Assembly: GCF_030848575.1 (NCBI RefSeq)
Contig: NZ_JAVDDX010000004.1
Location: forward strand, 217,321 to 281,320
Length of the DNA: 64,000 nt
Origin: Haloarcula sp. H-GB4
GTDB lineage: Archaea; Halobacteriota; Halobacteria; Halobacteriales; Haloarculaceae
Reading direction: 5' to 3'
Shown: in pieces, positions 35,423 through 44,557 of the stretch
How the letters are laid out: the number at the start of each line of letters is the position of its first letter
Numbering within the stretch: position 1 is the first letter of the stretch
The notes under the pieces: generated by a model
The model's database searches: none
Seen by the model: only the letters and a program-made list of their open reading frames with translations
Told to the model about the DNA's origin: nothing
Translations under genes and position numbers: made by a program

Positions 35423-37105
35423 TCAGGGTTCGACTTCAGCTTCTGCTTCGGCGTCGTCGTGCAGTTCGGTTCGGCGGATCTTTCCAGTCACGGTCTTGGG
35501 CAGTTCCTCGCGGAACTCGATTTCGCGTGGGTACTCGTGTGCTGAGAGCTCTTCTTTCACGTAGCTCTGGATGTCTTCTTTGAGGGGGTCGGATGGCTCC
35601 GCGTCCTCGCTTGGCACAACGTAGGCCTTGACGATGTTGCCCCGCGCTTCGTGTGGCTTGGGAACGACGGCCGCCTCAGCGACCGCTTCATGCTCGCCCA
35701 GCGAGCTCTCGACCTCGAACGGCCCGATGCGGTAGCCGGAGGAAAGGATCACGTCGTCTGCCCGTCCCTCGAACCAGAAATAGCCGTTCTCGTCCTTATG
35801 TGCCAGATCGCCCGAAAGATACCATTTCCCGTCTGGACCGTCGATGAAAGCCCGCTGGGTCTTCTCAGGCTTGTTCCAGAACTCGGCGAAGAAACACGGG
35901 TAATCCCCCCGCTGTGCGATCTCGCCTGTTTCGCCGGGTTCCAAGACCTCACCGCTCTGTGGGTCGACGATATCGGCCTCGATTCCGGGGAGTGGTTTCC
36001 CCATCGATCCGGGCCTGAGTTCCATCGTGGGATAGTTGTTGATAATCATGTTCCCGGTCTCAGTCTGCCCATATGTGTCGAGAATCGTGACGCCGAGTTC
36101 GTCTTCCCCCCACTCGACGACGCCGGCGCTGAGTGGTTCGCCGATAGAGAGCGCATGACGCAGATCGAGGTCGACATCGGCAAGCACGTCTTCGTTTTCT
36201 CGGAGCATCCGGTACGCCGTCGGGACCGAGAACAGGACGCTGATCGGGTATTCGTCGAGCAGGTCGGCCCACTCGTCGGTGTCGAACTCGCCCTCGTACG
36301 TGAACAGCGACGCACCCCAGAACCAGGCACCGAGTGTGTTGATTGCACCCGTCAGCCAGCCGAGGTCGCCGGTCGACCAGTACAGGTCGCCGTCCTGGAG
36401 ATCCACGGCGTACTTCTGTGTTGCCGCGACACCGGCGATCCAGCGCTGTTTGTGGAGGACGCCTTTGGCCAGCCCGGTCGTCCCTGAGGTGTAGTACAGC
36501 AGTGCGTCGTCTTCCCCGCTGGTCTCGGCAACCTCGTAGGCAGTGCTCGCGCCGTCGAGCGCGGTATTGAAAACCACGTCATCGGCAGGTGCGCCGCCGC
36601 CGCGGTCAACGGTAATCACATGTTCGACCGTGGGCGCATCGTCCAGTGCGTCTTCGACCGTGTCTCGATTATCAGTCGTGGTGACGACGACCTTCGCGTC
36701 ACAGTCGTCCAGACGGTACGAGATGCCATCGGGCCCAAAGCGCTCGTTGACGCTTCCCCAGACAGCACCGTGTTTGAGCGTTCCGACCAGCGCCACGTAG
36801 TGCTCGGGGATCCGGGGCATGTACGAGAAGACCCGGTCACCCTGCGCAACCCCAAGGTCGTCGAGGACGTTGGCGAACTGGCTTGAGCGGTCAGCAAGCT
36901 CCCAGAACGTCATTTTCGACAGTTCTCCGTCGGTCCCGACCTGATAGAGTGCGACCTGTCCCCGGTCGCTCGCGTGTCGGTCAGCGACTTCGTGCCCGAT
37001 GTTCAGGTCATTCGGTGCATCCCAGTCCGCTTCCGCATAAATGTCGTCCCAAGAGAATTCTTGCCGTGCTGTGTCGTAGTCCGGGAGGTTGTGGCTAGTC
37101 ACCAT
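35423..37105 (-). CDS. Acyl-CoA synthetase (AMP-forming), acetyl/medium-chain type
   Basis: With the ATG at 37105 (560 residues), a TATA-like GTTATACGG lies about 27 bases upstream. Motifs: YYTSGTTGLAKGVLHKQRW near residue 205, DTYGQTETGNMIIN near 346, WYLSGDLAHKDENGYFWFEGRADDVI near 428-453, and the catalytic Lys in PKTVTGKIRR near the C-terminus. It activates a free acid, possibly branched, for the dehydrogenase and carboxylase genes that follow. The region upstream (37106-37275) contains TTAATATATT and ATTAATCATTATTC, which may hold a regulator site. Confidence 0.9.
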   Translation of the reverse strand: MVTSHNLPDYDTARQEFSWDDIYAEADWDAPNDLNIGHEVADRHASDRGQVALYQVGTDGELSKMTFWELADRSSQFANVLDDLGVAQGDRVFSYMPRIPEHYVALVGTLKHGAVWGSVNERFGPDGISYRLDDCDAKVVVTTTDNRDTVEDALDDAPTVEHVITVDRGGGAPADDVVFNTALDGASTAYEVAETSGEDDALLYYTSGTTGLAKGVLHKQRWIAGVAATQKYAVDLQDGDLYWSTGDLGWLTGAINTLGAWFWGASLFTYEGEFDTDEWADLLDEYPISVLFSVPTAYRMLRENEDVLADVDLDLRHALSIGEPLSAGVVEWGEDELGVTILDTYGQTETGNMIINNYPTMELRPGSMGKPLPGIEADIVDPQSGEVLEPGETGEIAQRGDYPCFFAEFWNKPEKTQRAFIDGPDGKWYLSGDLAHKDENGYFWFEGRADDVILSSGYRIGPFEVESSLGEHEAVAEAAVVPKPHEARGNIVKAYVVPSEDAEPSDPLKEDIQSYVKEELSAHEYPREIEFREELPKTVTGKIRRTELHDDAEAEAEVEP

Positions 37106-37275
37106 ACACCGCTCGGAATACCGGTTTCCCGTATAACTGTACCGGTTGGTTTTTCGCATTAATATATTGCATTAATCATTATTCGGATTCCTTTGTAGGC
37201 ACTATTTGGGTTTTGTGTGGCGAAAACAGATCTGATTACAACATACTCGAAATTATATACATGCGAGAGACATAT

Positions 37276-38679
37276 TCAGTAGGGTGAGCCGCTTTCAGTC
37301 GTGTCTTCGGGACCGGTGTGGGGTTCGTCCCACAAAACGCGCGCCACTTCGCGGACGCTGTCCGGAAAGGAGTTCTTGAACGTGACTCGGGGCGCGATGT
37401 ACGTTTCCTTCCAGCGCGGGTCCCATGCCGCGTTCACGTACAGACGCGAACCGGTTTCGTTGTCCCGTCGATAGTGCGGCCGTGTCGCCGCCGGTGCGTC
37501 CGGTTCGCTGAACGTCCAGTCGCGAGCCGGATGAGATTTTAGCCAGACGTCGGCCAGGACGCGGCCGAAATCCTGCGGCGGAACGTCTTTGTCGACGATA
37601 ACCACAGTGTCGAAAAGCGATGAGAACGAAAAGAGGATATTCGCAAGCTGCCACTCGAAGCCACCATACAGCACGTCACTAGCCACGAAACAGATACCGA
37701 GCTCAGCCTCTGCTGGTAACATGACCCATTCGACTGGTGAGATGCCCCAGTAGTTGTTGACCCGGTGATAGAGCGTTGCGGCGGTCGCAAGCCCTGTGAG
37801 TTGGATATCATCCGCGAGTGGGCGGCCGACCGGGGAGATGGGGATGACTGGAGTTTCAGTAGCGCGAACGCGCTCGACCGACAGCGAGAGCGGCCCGCTC
37901 GCAACGACGTACTCCCAGCCTTCTCGGCGGTCGGAGCGGAAGTCAGGTTGGCGGTCCACAACCGTTGTCTCGACGACGACCTCCGTCGCACTCGGGACGA
38001 GTCCGCCGTTGGTCGGGACAAGCGGGACAGTTCCAGTTACCCCACAGGACTGGATCGGCGTGGCAGTTTGCTCAGTGACCGCGAGCAGGTATGCCGTCGT
38101 AATCGCCGCCGGCGGCACGCCAAGCGCTATCGTCATCGTGGTCCCGTCAGCAACAAGCGTCGACAGCGCGTCCGGGACGCGTACTCTGAGCGTGTCGCCG
38201 CCGACAACCGAGCCGTGAACCGGTGCCCAGTGTGTGCCGTCAGCGGTTGAGATCGATGCGACACCAAGCGTCACTGCGGGCCACGTGTCGGTTTCGCCCT
38301 GGGGGAGCTGCAGGTCCTGTACCTCGATGGCTGTCTCCGAGGCCGCCTGCCCCGCATATGTCGGCTCCGGATTCCCGCCGGTTGGACCGAGATCACTGAT
38401 TGTCTCTAGCAGATCAACGAGCGTGGCGTCCGGATCACGTCCGAGGCCGAGCGCCAGTCGCGACCACGGCCGAGCCTCGCGGTGCTGTGTCTGGTCCGGG
38501 CCGCTAAACACACCGCTAACTAGATCTATGCCCGTGGGTCGCTGGAACCGAAGCGCCGGCCCACTTGCGCGGAGGGCCTCCGCCGCAAGCACGTCAATCG
38601 GGACCTCGAATGGGCCGTCAAGTCGGGCGAGGTCGTCGTCGCCAGCCAGTCCGCGGACGTACTGCGTGAACGGTATCAC
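37276..38679 (-). CDS. Divergent UbiD family protein
   Basis: This 467-residue protein follows the UbiD fold pattern with weak conservation. The Glu pair of the prenyl-FMN site is kept (LVPSATEVVVETTV, Glu233 and Glu237). The arginine segment is not recognisable (THWAPVHGSVVGG in its place) and the EGPFG loop is missing. The C-terminal dimer region is present (YGGFEWQLANILFSFSSLFDTVVIVDKDV). It overlaps the canonical UbiD gene upstream by 4 bases. It may be a non-catalytic or specialised partner subunit of the UbiD enzyme, like accessory chains of heteromeric aryl (de)carboxylases. Confidence 0.75.
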   Translation of the reverse strand: MIPFTQYVRGLAGDDDLARLDGPFEVPIDVLAAEALRASGPALRFQRPTGIDLVSGVFSGPDQTQHREARPWSRLALGLGRDPDATLVDLLETISDLGPTGGNPEPTYAGQAASETAIEVQDLQLPQGETDTWPAVTLGVASISTADGTHWAPVHGSVVGGDTLRVRVPDALSTLVADGTTMTIALGVPPAAITTAYLLAVTEQTATPIQSCGVTGTVPLVPTNGGLVPSATEVVVETTVVDRQPDFRSDRREGWEYVVASGPLSLSVERVRATETPVIPISPVGRPLADDIQLTGLATAATLYHRVNNYWGISPVEWVMLPAEAELGICFVASDVLYGGFEWQLANILFSFSSLFDTVVIVDKDVPPQDFGRVLADVWLKSHPARDWTFSEPDAPAATRPHYRRDNETGSRLYVNAAWDPRWKETYIAPRVTFKNSFPDSVREVARVLWDEPHTGPEDTTESGSPY

Positions 38680-40181
38680 TGTGATTTCCCCTCCCGCTCG
38701 TCAAGCCGGTCGAACCGCGCAGAGTTTAGTCCCGCTTCGACCAGCCGCTCCTGAGCTCGCTTCCGTGTTTCTGTGGTCGCCGTCGTGTCCGTCGCGTCAC
38801 CGTCGGTCGTTGCGTCGATGTAGGCTTTGGCCGTCTTCGCCTTCGACGTTCCCACATCTGCACTTCCCTTCTCATCGGGCGTCTGGTAGATGTTGAGCGG
38901 GACTTTCGGCATCCGCTCGACGCCGAACTGGTGGAAGTCGGCGTCTGGATCGGCCTCAAGCGCGATAGCTGTCAAGACTGCCCGTGGATCGAGCGGGTCG
39001 ACAGCAGCGTCGACAAACACGAAGAAGTCGATGTGGAGCATCCCCCACGTCGTGAAAATAAAGTTCGCCAGTTCGTGGAGATACCCCGGATACGGTCGGT
39101 CCGTCGCGATGACCCAGACAGTGCGGGAGGTGAATCGCCATGGGACCGCCATCGCAACGTCGAACCCGGCGGCTCGGAGCCCGACAGTCGCGTCGGGACC
39201 GGCTGCGACGAGCCGAAGCGTACTGGTCGAGTTCTGCCCGTATCCGACACCGCTCCCCTCGACGCAAAACGGTAGCCGCGGTTCGTGGCGGTGGGTGATC
39301 GCATCGACCTCAAACACCGGCATGGAGCGCCGCGGGCCGTTCATATATCCGAAGTAGTCTCCGAACGGTCCCTCATCTAGGCGGTCGTTAGGCCGAACGT
39401 GGCCTTCAAGCACTAGCTCGGCCGTCGCCGGGACGTACAGATCATTGGTTTCGCACTGGACAAGCTCCACAGGCGCGTTTTTCAAGCCGCCAGCGAAGGC
39501 CGCTTCGCTCCGCCCCGTCGGGATCCACATGTCTGCAGTACTCTCGACGGTGGGTTCCGCACCGATAACGACCGCGACTGGCATCGGTTCGTCCCGCGGT
39601 TCGTAGTCGTAGTAGTAGCGGTTGGGTACCTGCTCACCGGCCAGTAGCAACAGACTGGCCTGAGAGCTGTCGTGGATCATCATTCGATGGCTCGACCAAG
39701 TCCCCCACTCTGTGTCGGGGTCCGGTGCGACGATGGTGTGGTGATTCGAGTACCGCCCCCCGTCGCCCTCATGGATATACGGCCACGGGAACGAGAGGAG
39801 GTCGACCTCGTTGCCCGTCCGCACTGTTTCTTTACAGGGTGCCCTTCGATTTGCGACGGTCTGGGGCGCTTTCGGCGCGTTGAGGCGATCAATCACTCGA
39901 TCGTAGTATGTACGGCCTGAAAGGCCACTTGGGAATCCCAGCGCTTGAGCGAAGTGATCCCAGGGACGAGTCTGGGAGCCGCGGTACGGGTCGCCAACCA
40001 GTTTCGACTCCGTCTCTATCCCTGCGATGGACTCGAACACCGGAATCGGGCCGTCACGGATGTTGGCAAGCATTGTGGCTGCACTTGCTTCGAGGTCCCA
40101 CGACACCGGTTGGTCGAAGGACCGAAGCCAGCCAGTCGTGTCGAGCAAATCGAGATACTCGCGGAGCGAATTGACGGCCAT
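38676..40181 (-). CDS. UbiD family (de)carboxylase
   Basis: This 501-residue protein is a canonical prenylated-FMN enzyme: SSHRMMIHD with the Arg near residue 166, VPATAELVLEG with Glu255 and Glu259, RLDEGPFGDYFGY near 268-279 and a C-terminal helix. Family members decarboxylate or carboxylate aromatic and unsaturated acids. A His-rich WSSHRM and an alanine-rich tail are noted but not informative. It is coupled to the divergent UbiD-like gene, and the upstream small gene ends only 3 bases before it. No UbiX flavin prenyltransferase gene is in the window. An aryl acid substrate fits the aromatic theme. Confidence 0.88.
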   Translation of the reverse strand: MAVNSLREYLDLLDTTGWLRSFDQPVSWDLEASAATMLANIRDGPIPVFESIAGIETESKLVGDPYRGSQTRPWDHFAQALGFPSGLSGRTYYDRVIDRLNAPKAPQTVANRRAPCKETVRTGNEVDLLSFPWPYIHEGDGGRYSNHHTIVAPDPDTEWGTWSSHRMMIHDSSQASLLLLAGEQVPNRYYYDYEPRDEPMPVAVVIGAEPTVESTADMWIPTGRSEAAFAGGLKNAPVELVQCETNDLYVPATAELVLEGHVRPNDRLDEGPFGDYFGYMNGPRRSMPVFEVDAITHRHEPRLPFCVEGSGVGYGQNSTSTLRLVAAGPDATVGLRAAGFDVAMAVPWRFTSRTVWVIATDRPYPGYLHELANFIFTTWGMLHIDFFVFVDAAVDPLDPRAVLTAIALEADPDADFHQFGVERMPKVPLNIYQTPDEKGSADVGTSKAKTAKAYIDATTDGDATDTTATTETRKRAQERLVEAGLNSARFDRLDEREGKSQ

Positions 40182-40184
40182 CTA

Positions 40185-40679
40185 TCACTCCTGTTTCTCG
40201 AGCACACGCCTGAGTGGGTCGTCATCACGTTCGCGACGGACCTCCGCGTAGGCGTCAAGCAGGGCCGGTCGCTCTGTGGCGAGGTGGTCGAACGCGATCT
40301 CGCGAAGCGCATCGGACGTTGACTTATACTCGCCAGTCTCGACGAGATACTGCAAGAGTACCTTCAGATCGTCGGACCGGGTGTTGAGGATATTCGACGC
40401 CGCCTCCTGTTCGGCCGCCAGATGGGCCACTAGCTCATGATCGATACCGGTCGCATCAGTCTCATCAAGTAGTTCGACGTATCTGGTCTCGCTAACGCTC
40501 TCGTGTGGCCCGGCAACGATTGTCAGCGGTTCTGGATCAGTGAGTTCAGCAGGGTCCTTGGCGATGCGAACGCGCGCCTCAAAAATGCGTTTCGTCTTGG
40601 CATCCGTGATCTGTAGTGTGGTTTCTGTCTGTGCTTCCTCAGGGAGATGGTCTGTTGACGTGATGTAGTGGCTCGACAT
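40185..40679 (-). CDS. Small protein with ribbon-helix-helix-like C-terminus
   Basis: A 164-residue acidic protein of unknown family. Residues about 1-60 look like a small beta domain (TTLQITDAKTKRIFEARVRI), and about 105-140 (LLQYLVETGEYKSTSDALREIAFDHL) resemble the G-YxSxSEALR pattern of ribbon-helix-helix DNA-binding proteins. It is the first gene of the UbiD operon, ending 3 bases before UbiD starts, so it could be the operon's regulator or a small subunit. Its promoter lies at the edge of the replication origin. Confidence 0.6.
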   Translation of the reverse strand: MSSHYITSTDHLPEEAQTETTLQITDAKTKRIFEARVRIAKDPAELTDPEPLTIVAGPHESVSETRYVELLDETDATGIDHELVAHLAAEQEAASNILNTRSDDLKVLLQYLVETGEYKSTSDALREIAFDHLATERPALLDAYAEVRRERDDDPLRRVLEKQE

Positions 40680-40893
40680 TACCTGCCCTCAGTTGGTTTA
40701 CTGATGTTCTTAGCAACCTCTTGTTCCAATAGCATATATGTACCGTCGTCGAACCGTTCTGGGGTTGCTGGGAGTGGCCTCCGAAGTGTATTCGAATGGA
40801 TTGAGGCGCGGACTGTTATGATCGTCCAAGTTGACTCTCCGACCGAAGTGGAGTTAGTGGATTGGGGCCCGGCATCTGTAGTTGGAGTGGCTT

Positions 40894-40924
40894 CACACCC
40901 CCACCCCACTGGTTCCGCTGTTAG
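40894..40924 (-). repeat. Origin repeat 1 (inverted)
   Basis: Full-length copy on the minus strand; plus-strand end reads GGTTCCGCTGTTAG. It bounds the left side of the AT-rich stretch and faces copy 2. Confidence 0.88.
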
Positions 40925-41082
40925 GAGATAAATAGGCGGCACCACCCCCATGGGAGGGGGTGTTTTGCTATTTTGTGGTAACGTGCTACGGTTGTGGTTT
41001 CCTGCCGATACACTTGAAGTTATTCACTAGCTCTAGAAATATTCAGGCTGTAGTTGGAGTGGGCCACCGCTGGGGGGTAGTT

Positions 41083-41108
41083 CTAACAGCGGAAGCAGTG
41101 GGGTGTGT
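41083..41108 (+). repeat. Origin repeat 2
   Basis: CTAACAGCGGAAGCAGTGGG then GTGTGT: the G-rich tail is four bases shorter than in copies 3-5. It bounds the right side of the AT-rich stretch. Confidence 0.88.
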
Positions 41109-41295
41109 CCTCTCTCATACAGCAGACTCTGTCTTGTTGATTCACAGTGGAGGTTCTGAGATATCAGCAGCCTCATGCAACAAAGTCGTTCCAGCGGTGG
41201 CAGTGAACCGTCTTGGAGTCAATACCCACGGAGCTCGACCTATGTAGAGTGTAAAAACAGCGGACTGCGTCAAACCCACTCCCATTATTATCGAG

Positions 41296-41325
41296 CTAAC
41301 AGCGGAAGTGGTGGGGTGGGTGTGT
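41296..41325 (+). repeat. Origin repeat 3
   Basis: Full copy, CTAACAGCGGAAGTGGTGGG plus GTGGGTGTGT, 213 bases after copy 2. Confidence 0.9.
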
Positions 41326-41410
41326 CGCTCTGTTACTGAACTCCCATTCCCTGTCCACTCATAGTTAATCCGGTCCCGCTCCTCAAAGAACGCACCATCC
41401 GGCCACCGTC

Positions 41411-41440
41411 CTAACAGCGGAAGCAGTGGGGTGGGTGTGT
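41411..41440 (+). repeat. Origin repeat 4
   Basis: Full copy, CTAACAGCGGAAGCAGTGGG plus GTGGGTGTGT, 115 bases after copy 3. Confidence 0.9.
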
Positions 41441-41468
41441 CGTAGGGTAGCCACTCCATTTCCACTCT

Positions 41469-41498
41469 AACAGCGGAAGTAGTGGGGTGGGGGTGTAG
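41469..41498 (+). repeat. Origin repeat 5
   Basis: Full copy, CTAACAGCGGAAGTAGTGGG plus GTGGGGGTGT, 58 bases after copy 4. Confidence 0.9.
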
Positions 41499-41522
41499 CA
41501 GGGCAGCTATTCCAGTTCTCAG

Positions 41523-41545
41523 CTAACAGCGGAAGTGGCGGGGTA
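41523..41545 (+). repeat. Origin repeat 6 (shortened)
   Basis: CTAACAGCGGAAGTGGCGGG followed by GTA: the core is complete and the G-rich tail is cut. It is directly before the TATA-like TTTATATAC (41551-41559) of the initiator gene, suggesting autoregulation. Confidence 0.85.
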
Positions 41546-41565
41546 GATCATTTATATACTCAACC

Positions 41566-41583
41566 GAACAGCGGAAGCAGCGG
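41566..41583 (+). repeat. Origin repeat 7 (partial)
   Basis: GAACAGCGGAAGCAGCGG keeps only the core and lies between the TATA element and the initiator start. Confidence 0.65.
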
Positions 41584-41617
41584 AACCAAAGGTTAAGACA
41601 GTTCGTGTTACAACTAC

Positions 41618-42811
41618 ATGCAAATGAGCGATATTACGTTCTCGCCGACATCCACAATATTCGAACGACGCGAGGCATTACTTGAAGAGTGGACCCCTGA
41701 GGAGCTTGTCGGACGTGACGAGGAGCTCCAGAAGTATCACGCTGCGCTCCAGCCAGTCATCAACAACGAAACTCCGTCAAACATCTTTCTGTACGGGAAA
41801 AGCGGAGTCGGGAAGACGGCTGCCACTCGATACCTTCTCTCCGCTCTAGAACGTGATGCAGCAGATGTCGACGGACTGGACCTCAGTACGGTCGAAGTCA
41901 ACTGCGATGGACTCAATTCGAGCTATCAGGCCGCGGTCGCAATCGTCAACACACTCCGTGATCCAGCGAATCAAATCTCAAATACCGGGTATCCACAGGC
42001 TTCAGTGTATCAATTCCTCTTCGATGCACTTGATGATCTGGGCGGAACGGTACTTATCGTCCTCGACGAAGTCGATCACATTGAGGACGATTCGCTACTG
42101 TACAAACTTCCCCGTGCCAGATCGAATGGTGACATCTCCGAAGCGAAACTTGGTGTCATCGGTATCTCAAACGATCTCGATTTCCGCAACCAGTTGTCCT
42201 CGAAAGTCCGGTCGAGTCTCTGTGAAAAGGAAGTGTCGTTCTCGGCCTACAACGCCAATGAGCTACAGCTCGTTCTGAAACAACGTGAGGCCGTCGCCTT
42301 TCAGGATGATGTCCTCGATGACGGCGTCATAGAAATGTGTGCTGCGTACGGTGCGAAGGACTCCGGCGACGCCCGCCAGGCGCTGGACCTCCTCCTTGAG
42401 GCCGGTGACCTTGCCCGGGAGTATGATGATGAGCTCGTAACTGAACACCACGTACGCGAAGCCCGGCAACGGCTTCAAACTGACCAGGTCGTCGAAGGGA
42501 TCCGCAACTACTCTGATCACGGCCAGCTCGTTCTCTATGCACTCACTGGACTCGCCGAAGAAGATGACACACCGGCCCGGACACGAGATATCCTGGGTGC
42601 GTATCAGGAGTTAGCACGTGAGGAGGGTCTGGACCCGGTTTCAGAGCGTTCGGTCCGCGACTATCTCGGCGAACTCACACAACTCGGAATTGTGTCCTCA
42701 ACGGAATACAACCGAGGGAAAGGCGGTGGCAAGTACAAGGAATTCGACTTAGAGCAATCCATCAGTTCGATCAAAACGGGGCTGTCAGAACTCCTGAAAA
42801 AAAGCCCGTAA
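41618..42811 (+). CDS. orc1/cdc6: Orc1/Cdc6 family replication initiator
   Basis: This 397-residue AAA+ initiator has Walker A YGKSGVGKTAA (about 59-69), Walker B VLIVLDEVD (145-153), sensor motif GVIGISNDLDFRNQL and the C-terminal winged helix (about 310-397). It recognises the nearby repeats and loads the replicative helicase. The start may be 41618 or the second Met at 41624. A TATA-like TTTATATAC lies about 60 bases upstream, with repeats on both sides of it. The initiator is embedded in its own origin, the usual arrangement for haloarchaeal chromosomes and megaplasmids. Confidence 0.95.
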   Translation: MQMSDITFSPTSTIFERREALLEEWTPEELVGRDEELQKYHAALQPVINNETPSNIFLYGKSGVGKTAATRYLLSALERDAADVDGLDLSTVEVNCDGLNSSYQAAVAIVNTLRDPANQISNTGYPQASVYQFLFDALDDLGGTVLIVLDEVDHIEDDSLLYKLPRARSNGDISEAKLGVIGISNDLDFRNQLSSKVRSSLCEKEVSFSAYNANELQLVLKQREAVAFQDDVLDDGVIEMCAAYGAKDSGDARQALDLLLEAGDLAREYDDELVTEHHVREARQRLQTDQVVEGIRNYSDHGQLVLYALTGLAEEDDTPARTRDILGAYQELAREEGLDPVSERSVRDYLGELTQLGIVSSTEYNRGKGGGKYKEFDLEQSISSIKTGLSELLKKSP

Positions 42812-42832
42812 CCCCACCGGTTCCGCTGTTAG
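42811..42832 (-). repeat. Origin repeat 8 (inverted)
   Basis: ACCCCACCGGTTCCGCTGTT then AG, directly at the initiator gene's stop and opposite in orientation to copies 2-6. Confidence 0.85.
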
Positions 42833-42833
42833 C

Positions 42834-42856
42834 TACCCCACTGGTTCCGCTGTTAG
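42834..42856 (-). repeat. Origin repeat 9 (inverted)
   Basis: TACCCCACTGGTTCCGCTGT then TAG, one base after copy 8 and in the same orientation; the pair forms the right boundary of the origin. Confidence 0.85.
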
Positions 42857-43259
42857 ACGGAGCGCAGGAGTATACTATCCATATTGACGTAATTCCTGAC
42901 AGCTGGTAACACGCCACCGAGAGCTAACAAATATAGGGCCTATCTGATACCGATGGCGTGCTCTGACCTTCGCCATCGCTGGCCAGTCCCGCGCCGACGT
43001 GTTTTATCGAACCGCTCCATACAATGCGTATGCGAGAACCCGTTCGGCGATATGGGGATGAGCCCTGGCGTCACCGGAAACGCGATGCGGCTGTCACGGA
43101 TCAAGCCTGACCGGCAAGTCGACGCCTGACGTTTCGTTACCCTGTCACTCTCGTACATACTATTCTGAGACCTTCTCGACACCAGAGCTGTGTGACCGCA
43201 GTCTATACGGGATTTCAGGCGCGGTTTTCGGGCCGATGTGGCTCCGATGGTGTAGCGAA
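42857..43259. other. Non-coding stretch after the origin
   Basis: About 400 bases between the last origin repeat and the MgtC-type gene. Only very short frames without protein character are present, and I see no repeat, RNA or promoter I can defend. Confidence 0.4.
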
Positions 43260-44498
43260 TCACAGGACGACGACAACAATGCCAGCGGCGGCGACGGCCC
43301 CAAGAGCGACCGTTACTCGCTGGCCCAGTTCGACCGTCCCCAGTAGCCACGCGAGGCCGGCCTTCGTGAGCGTATTCGCGATAGCGCCGATGACGATACC
43401 GGTAGTCGCAACTGTGGCAGAGATATCACCGTCCGCTTCGAGTGTGCTCAGCGTAAGCGTGATTGCATCGACGTCAGCGAGCCCCGAGAGAAACGCAGTT
43501 GCATAGATCCCCGAATCGCCGAACCAGGTATTTGCGGACTCGGACACTAGGAGCACAATCGCGAAGACAGCGCCGAAAAACAGTGCCGGTCGGAGACGAA
43601 ACGGGTTCTTGAGATCGCTTTCGACCGCCGACTCTGTGGTCGATTGCCAGTAGACGATGCCGGCGATACACACGCCGACACCAGTCATCACTCCGAGCGG
43701 CACAGCGACCTGTGGAAGGAGTGCCGGGTTCACGACAGCGACCTCAAGAAGTGCGCGCGGAAACATGACGATAGATGCGACAACAATCGAAAACGAGCCG
43801 ATCCTGTAGAGATCGGGAGTTTCACTGATTCGCTCGGCCACGGAGACCGTCGTCGCGGTTGAAGAAACGAATCCGCCAAGGATTCCCGTGAGGGCGATTC
43901 CCCACTTGGCTCCGACAGCCCGGCTCAAAATGTAGGCAACGAAGCTCAGCCCGGTGACGAAGCCGACCATTACCCAGATGAACCGTGGATTGAGACCGTA
44001 CAGGATATCGAGTTCACGATCAGGCAGGATCGGCAGCACGACCAATACGACGAGGATGAATTTGAGGGAAGCACGGCGCTCCCGTTCGTCAATCTGGTCG
44101 ACGAACCTGTGGATCGTCGGCTTTGCTGACAAAAGGACAGTGACAAGTCCGCCGAGAATGATCGCGAAGAGCGTCCCTCGTTCGGAGGACACTGCTAACG
44201 CGCCTAGGAGGACAGTGAGCAACGCAGCGGTCACCGTTGTGAGTCCGATATCCCCTTCGGTCAGAACTTTCCCGCCATACGCGACGGTTAGAGGGATCGC
44301 AATAGCGAGGACTGTGACGGGGAAGAGAGCAGGAAAGAACGCCTGCACGGTTGCGCCGACGAGGGCAAACAGCGGAAATGTCCGGCTGCCCGCAAACGTT
44401 CCTCCAGATTTCGCCTGTTCCCGTTCCAGTCCGATGAGAGCGCCAATACCGAATGCAACGAGGAGACGAAGAAGGAGTGAGTCGATGATCTCTACCAT
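43260..44498 (-). CDS. MgtC/SapB family membrane protein with DUF4010
   Basis: This 412-residue protein is mostly membrane helices. The N-terminal half carries the MgtC signature LLRLLVAFGIGALIGLERE (residues 8-26) and SRTFPLFALVGA; the C-terminal half is DUF4010, with GFVSSTATTVSVAERI and ATAFLSGLADVDAITLTLS. Such two-part proteins are common in archaea; MgtC relatives are linked to magnesium limitation and membrane ATPase control, but the role of this form is unknown. It is a single gene with no obvious operon partner. Confidence 0.85.
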   Translation of the reverse strand: MVEIIDSLLLRLLVAFGIGALIGLEREQAKSGGTFAGSRTFPLFALVGATVQAFFPALFPVTVLAIAIPLTVAYGGKVLTEGDIGLTTVTAALLTVLLGALAVSSERGTLFAIILGGLVTVLLSAKPTIHRFVDQIDERERRASLKFILVVLVVLPILPDRELDILYGLNPRFIWVMVGFVTGLSFVAYILSRAVGAKWGIALTGILGGFVSSTATTVSVAERISETPDLYRIGSFSIVVASIVMFPRALLEVAVVNPALLPQVAVPLGVMTGVGVCIAGIVYWQSTTESAVESDLKNPFRLRPALFFGAVFAIVLLVSESANTWFGDSGIYATAFLSGLADVDAITLTLSTLEADGDISATVATTGIVIGAIANTLTKAGLAWLLGTVELGQRVTVALGAVAAAGIVVVVL

Positions 44499-44557
44499 TC
44501 TCTATAGTTCAATCCTCCAAGGTGTCAAACTTCGGGTGTGAGGGCCGAATCAATTGT

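Larger units (their letters stand above)
40680..42856. other. Replication origin region with orc1/cdc6 and nine origin-recognition repeats
   Basis: The intergenic 938 bases (40680-41617), the initiator gene and the 45 bases after it form a haloarchaeal origin. Nine copies of a repeat with core CTAACAGCGGAA, followed in full copies by GTGGGGTGGG, surround or approach the gene. A comparatively AT-rich stretch, about 40925-41082, is flanked by oppositely oriented copies and is the likely unwinding element. Its edges carry two perfect copies of CTGTAGTTGGAGTGG (40876-40890 and 41048-41062) and an inverted repeat around ACCCCCATGGGAGGGGGT near 40944-40961. Confidence 0.9.

Noticed and set aside
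21380..37190. AT-rich ATTAAT-type motifs upstream of several acyl-CoA genes as a common operator
   Set aside because: The copies near 21380, 20745 and 37160 share little beyond TATA-box composition; no consistent spacing or symmetry.
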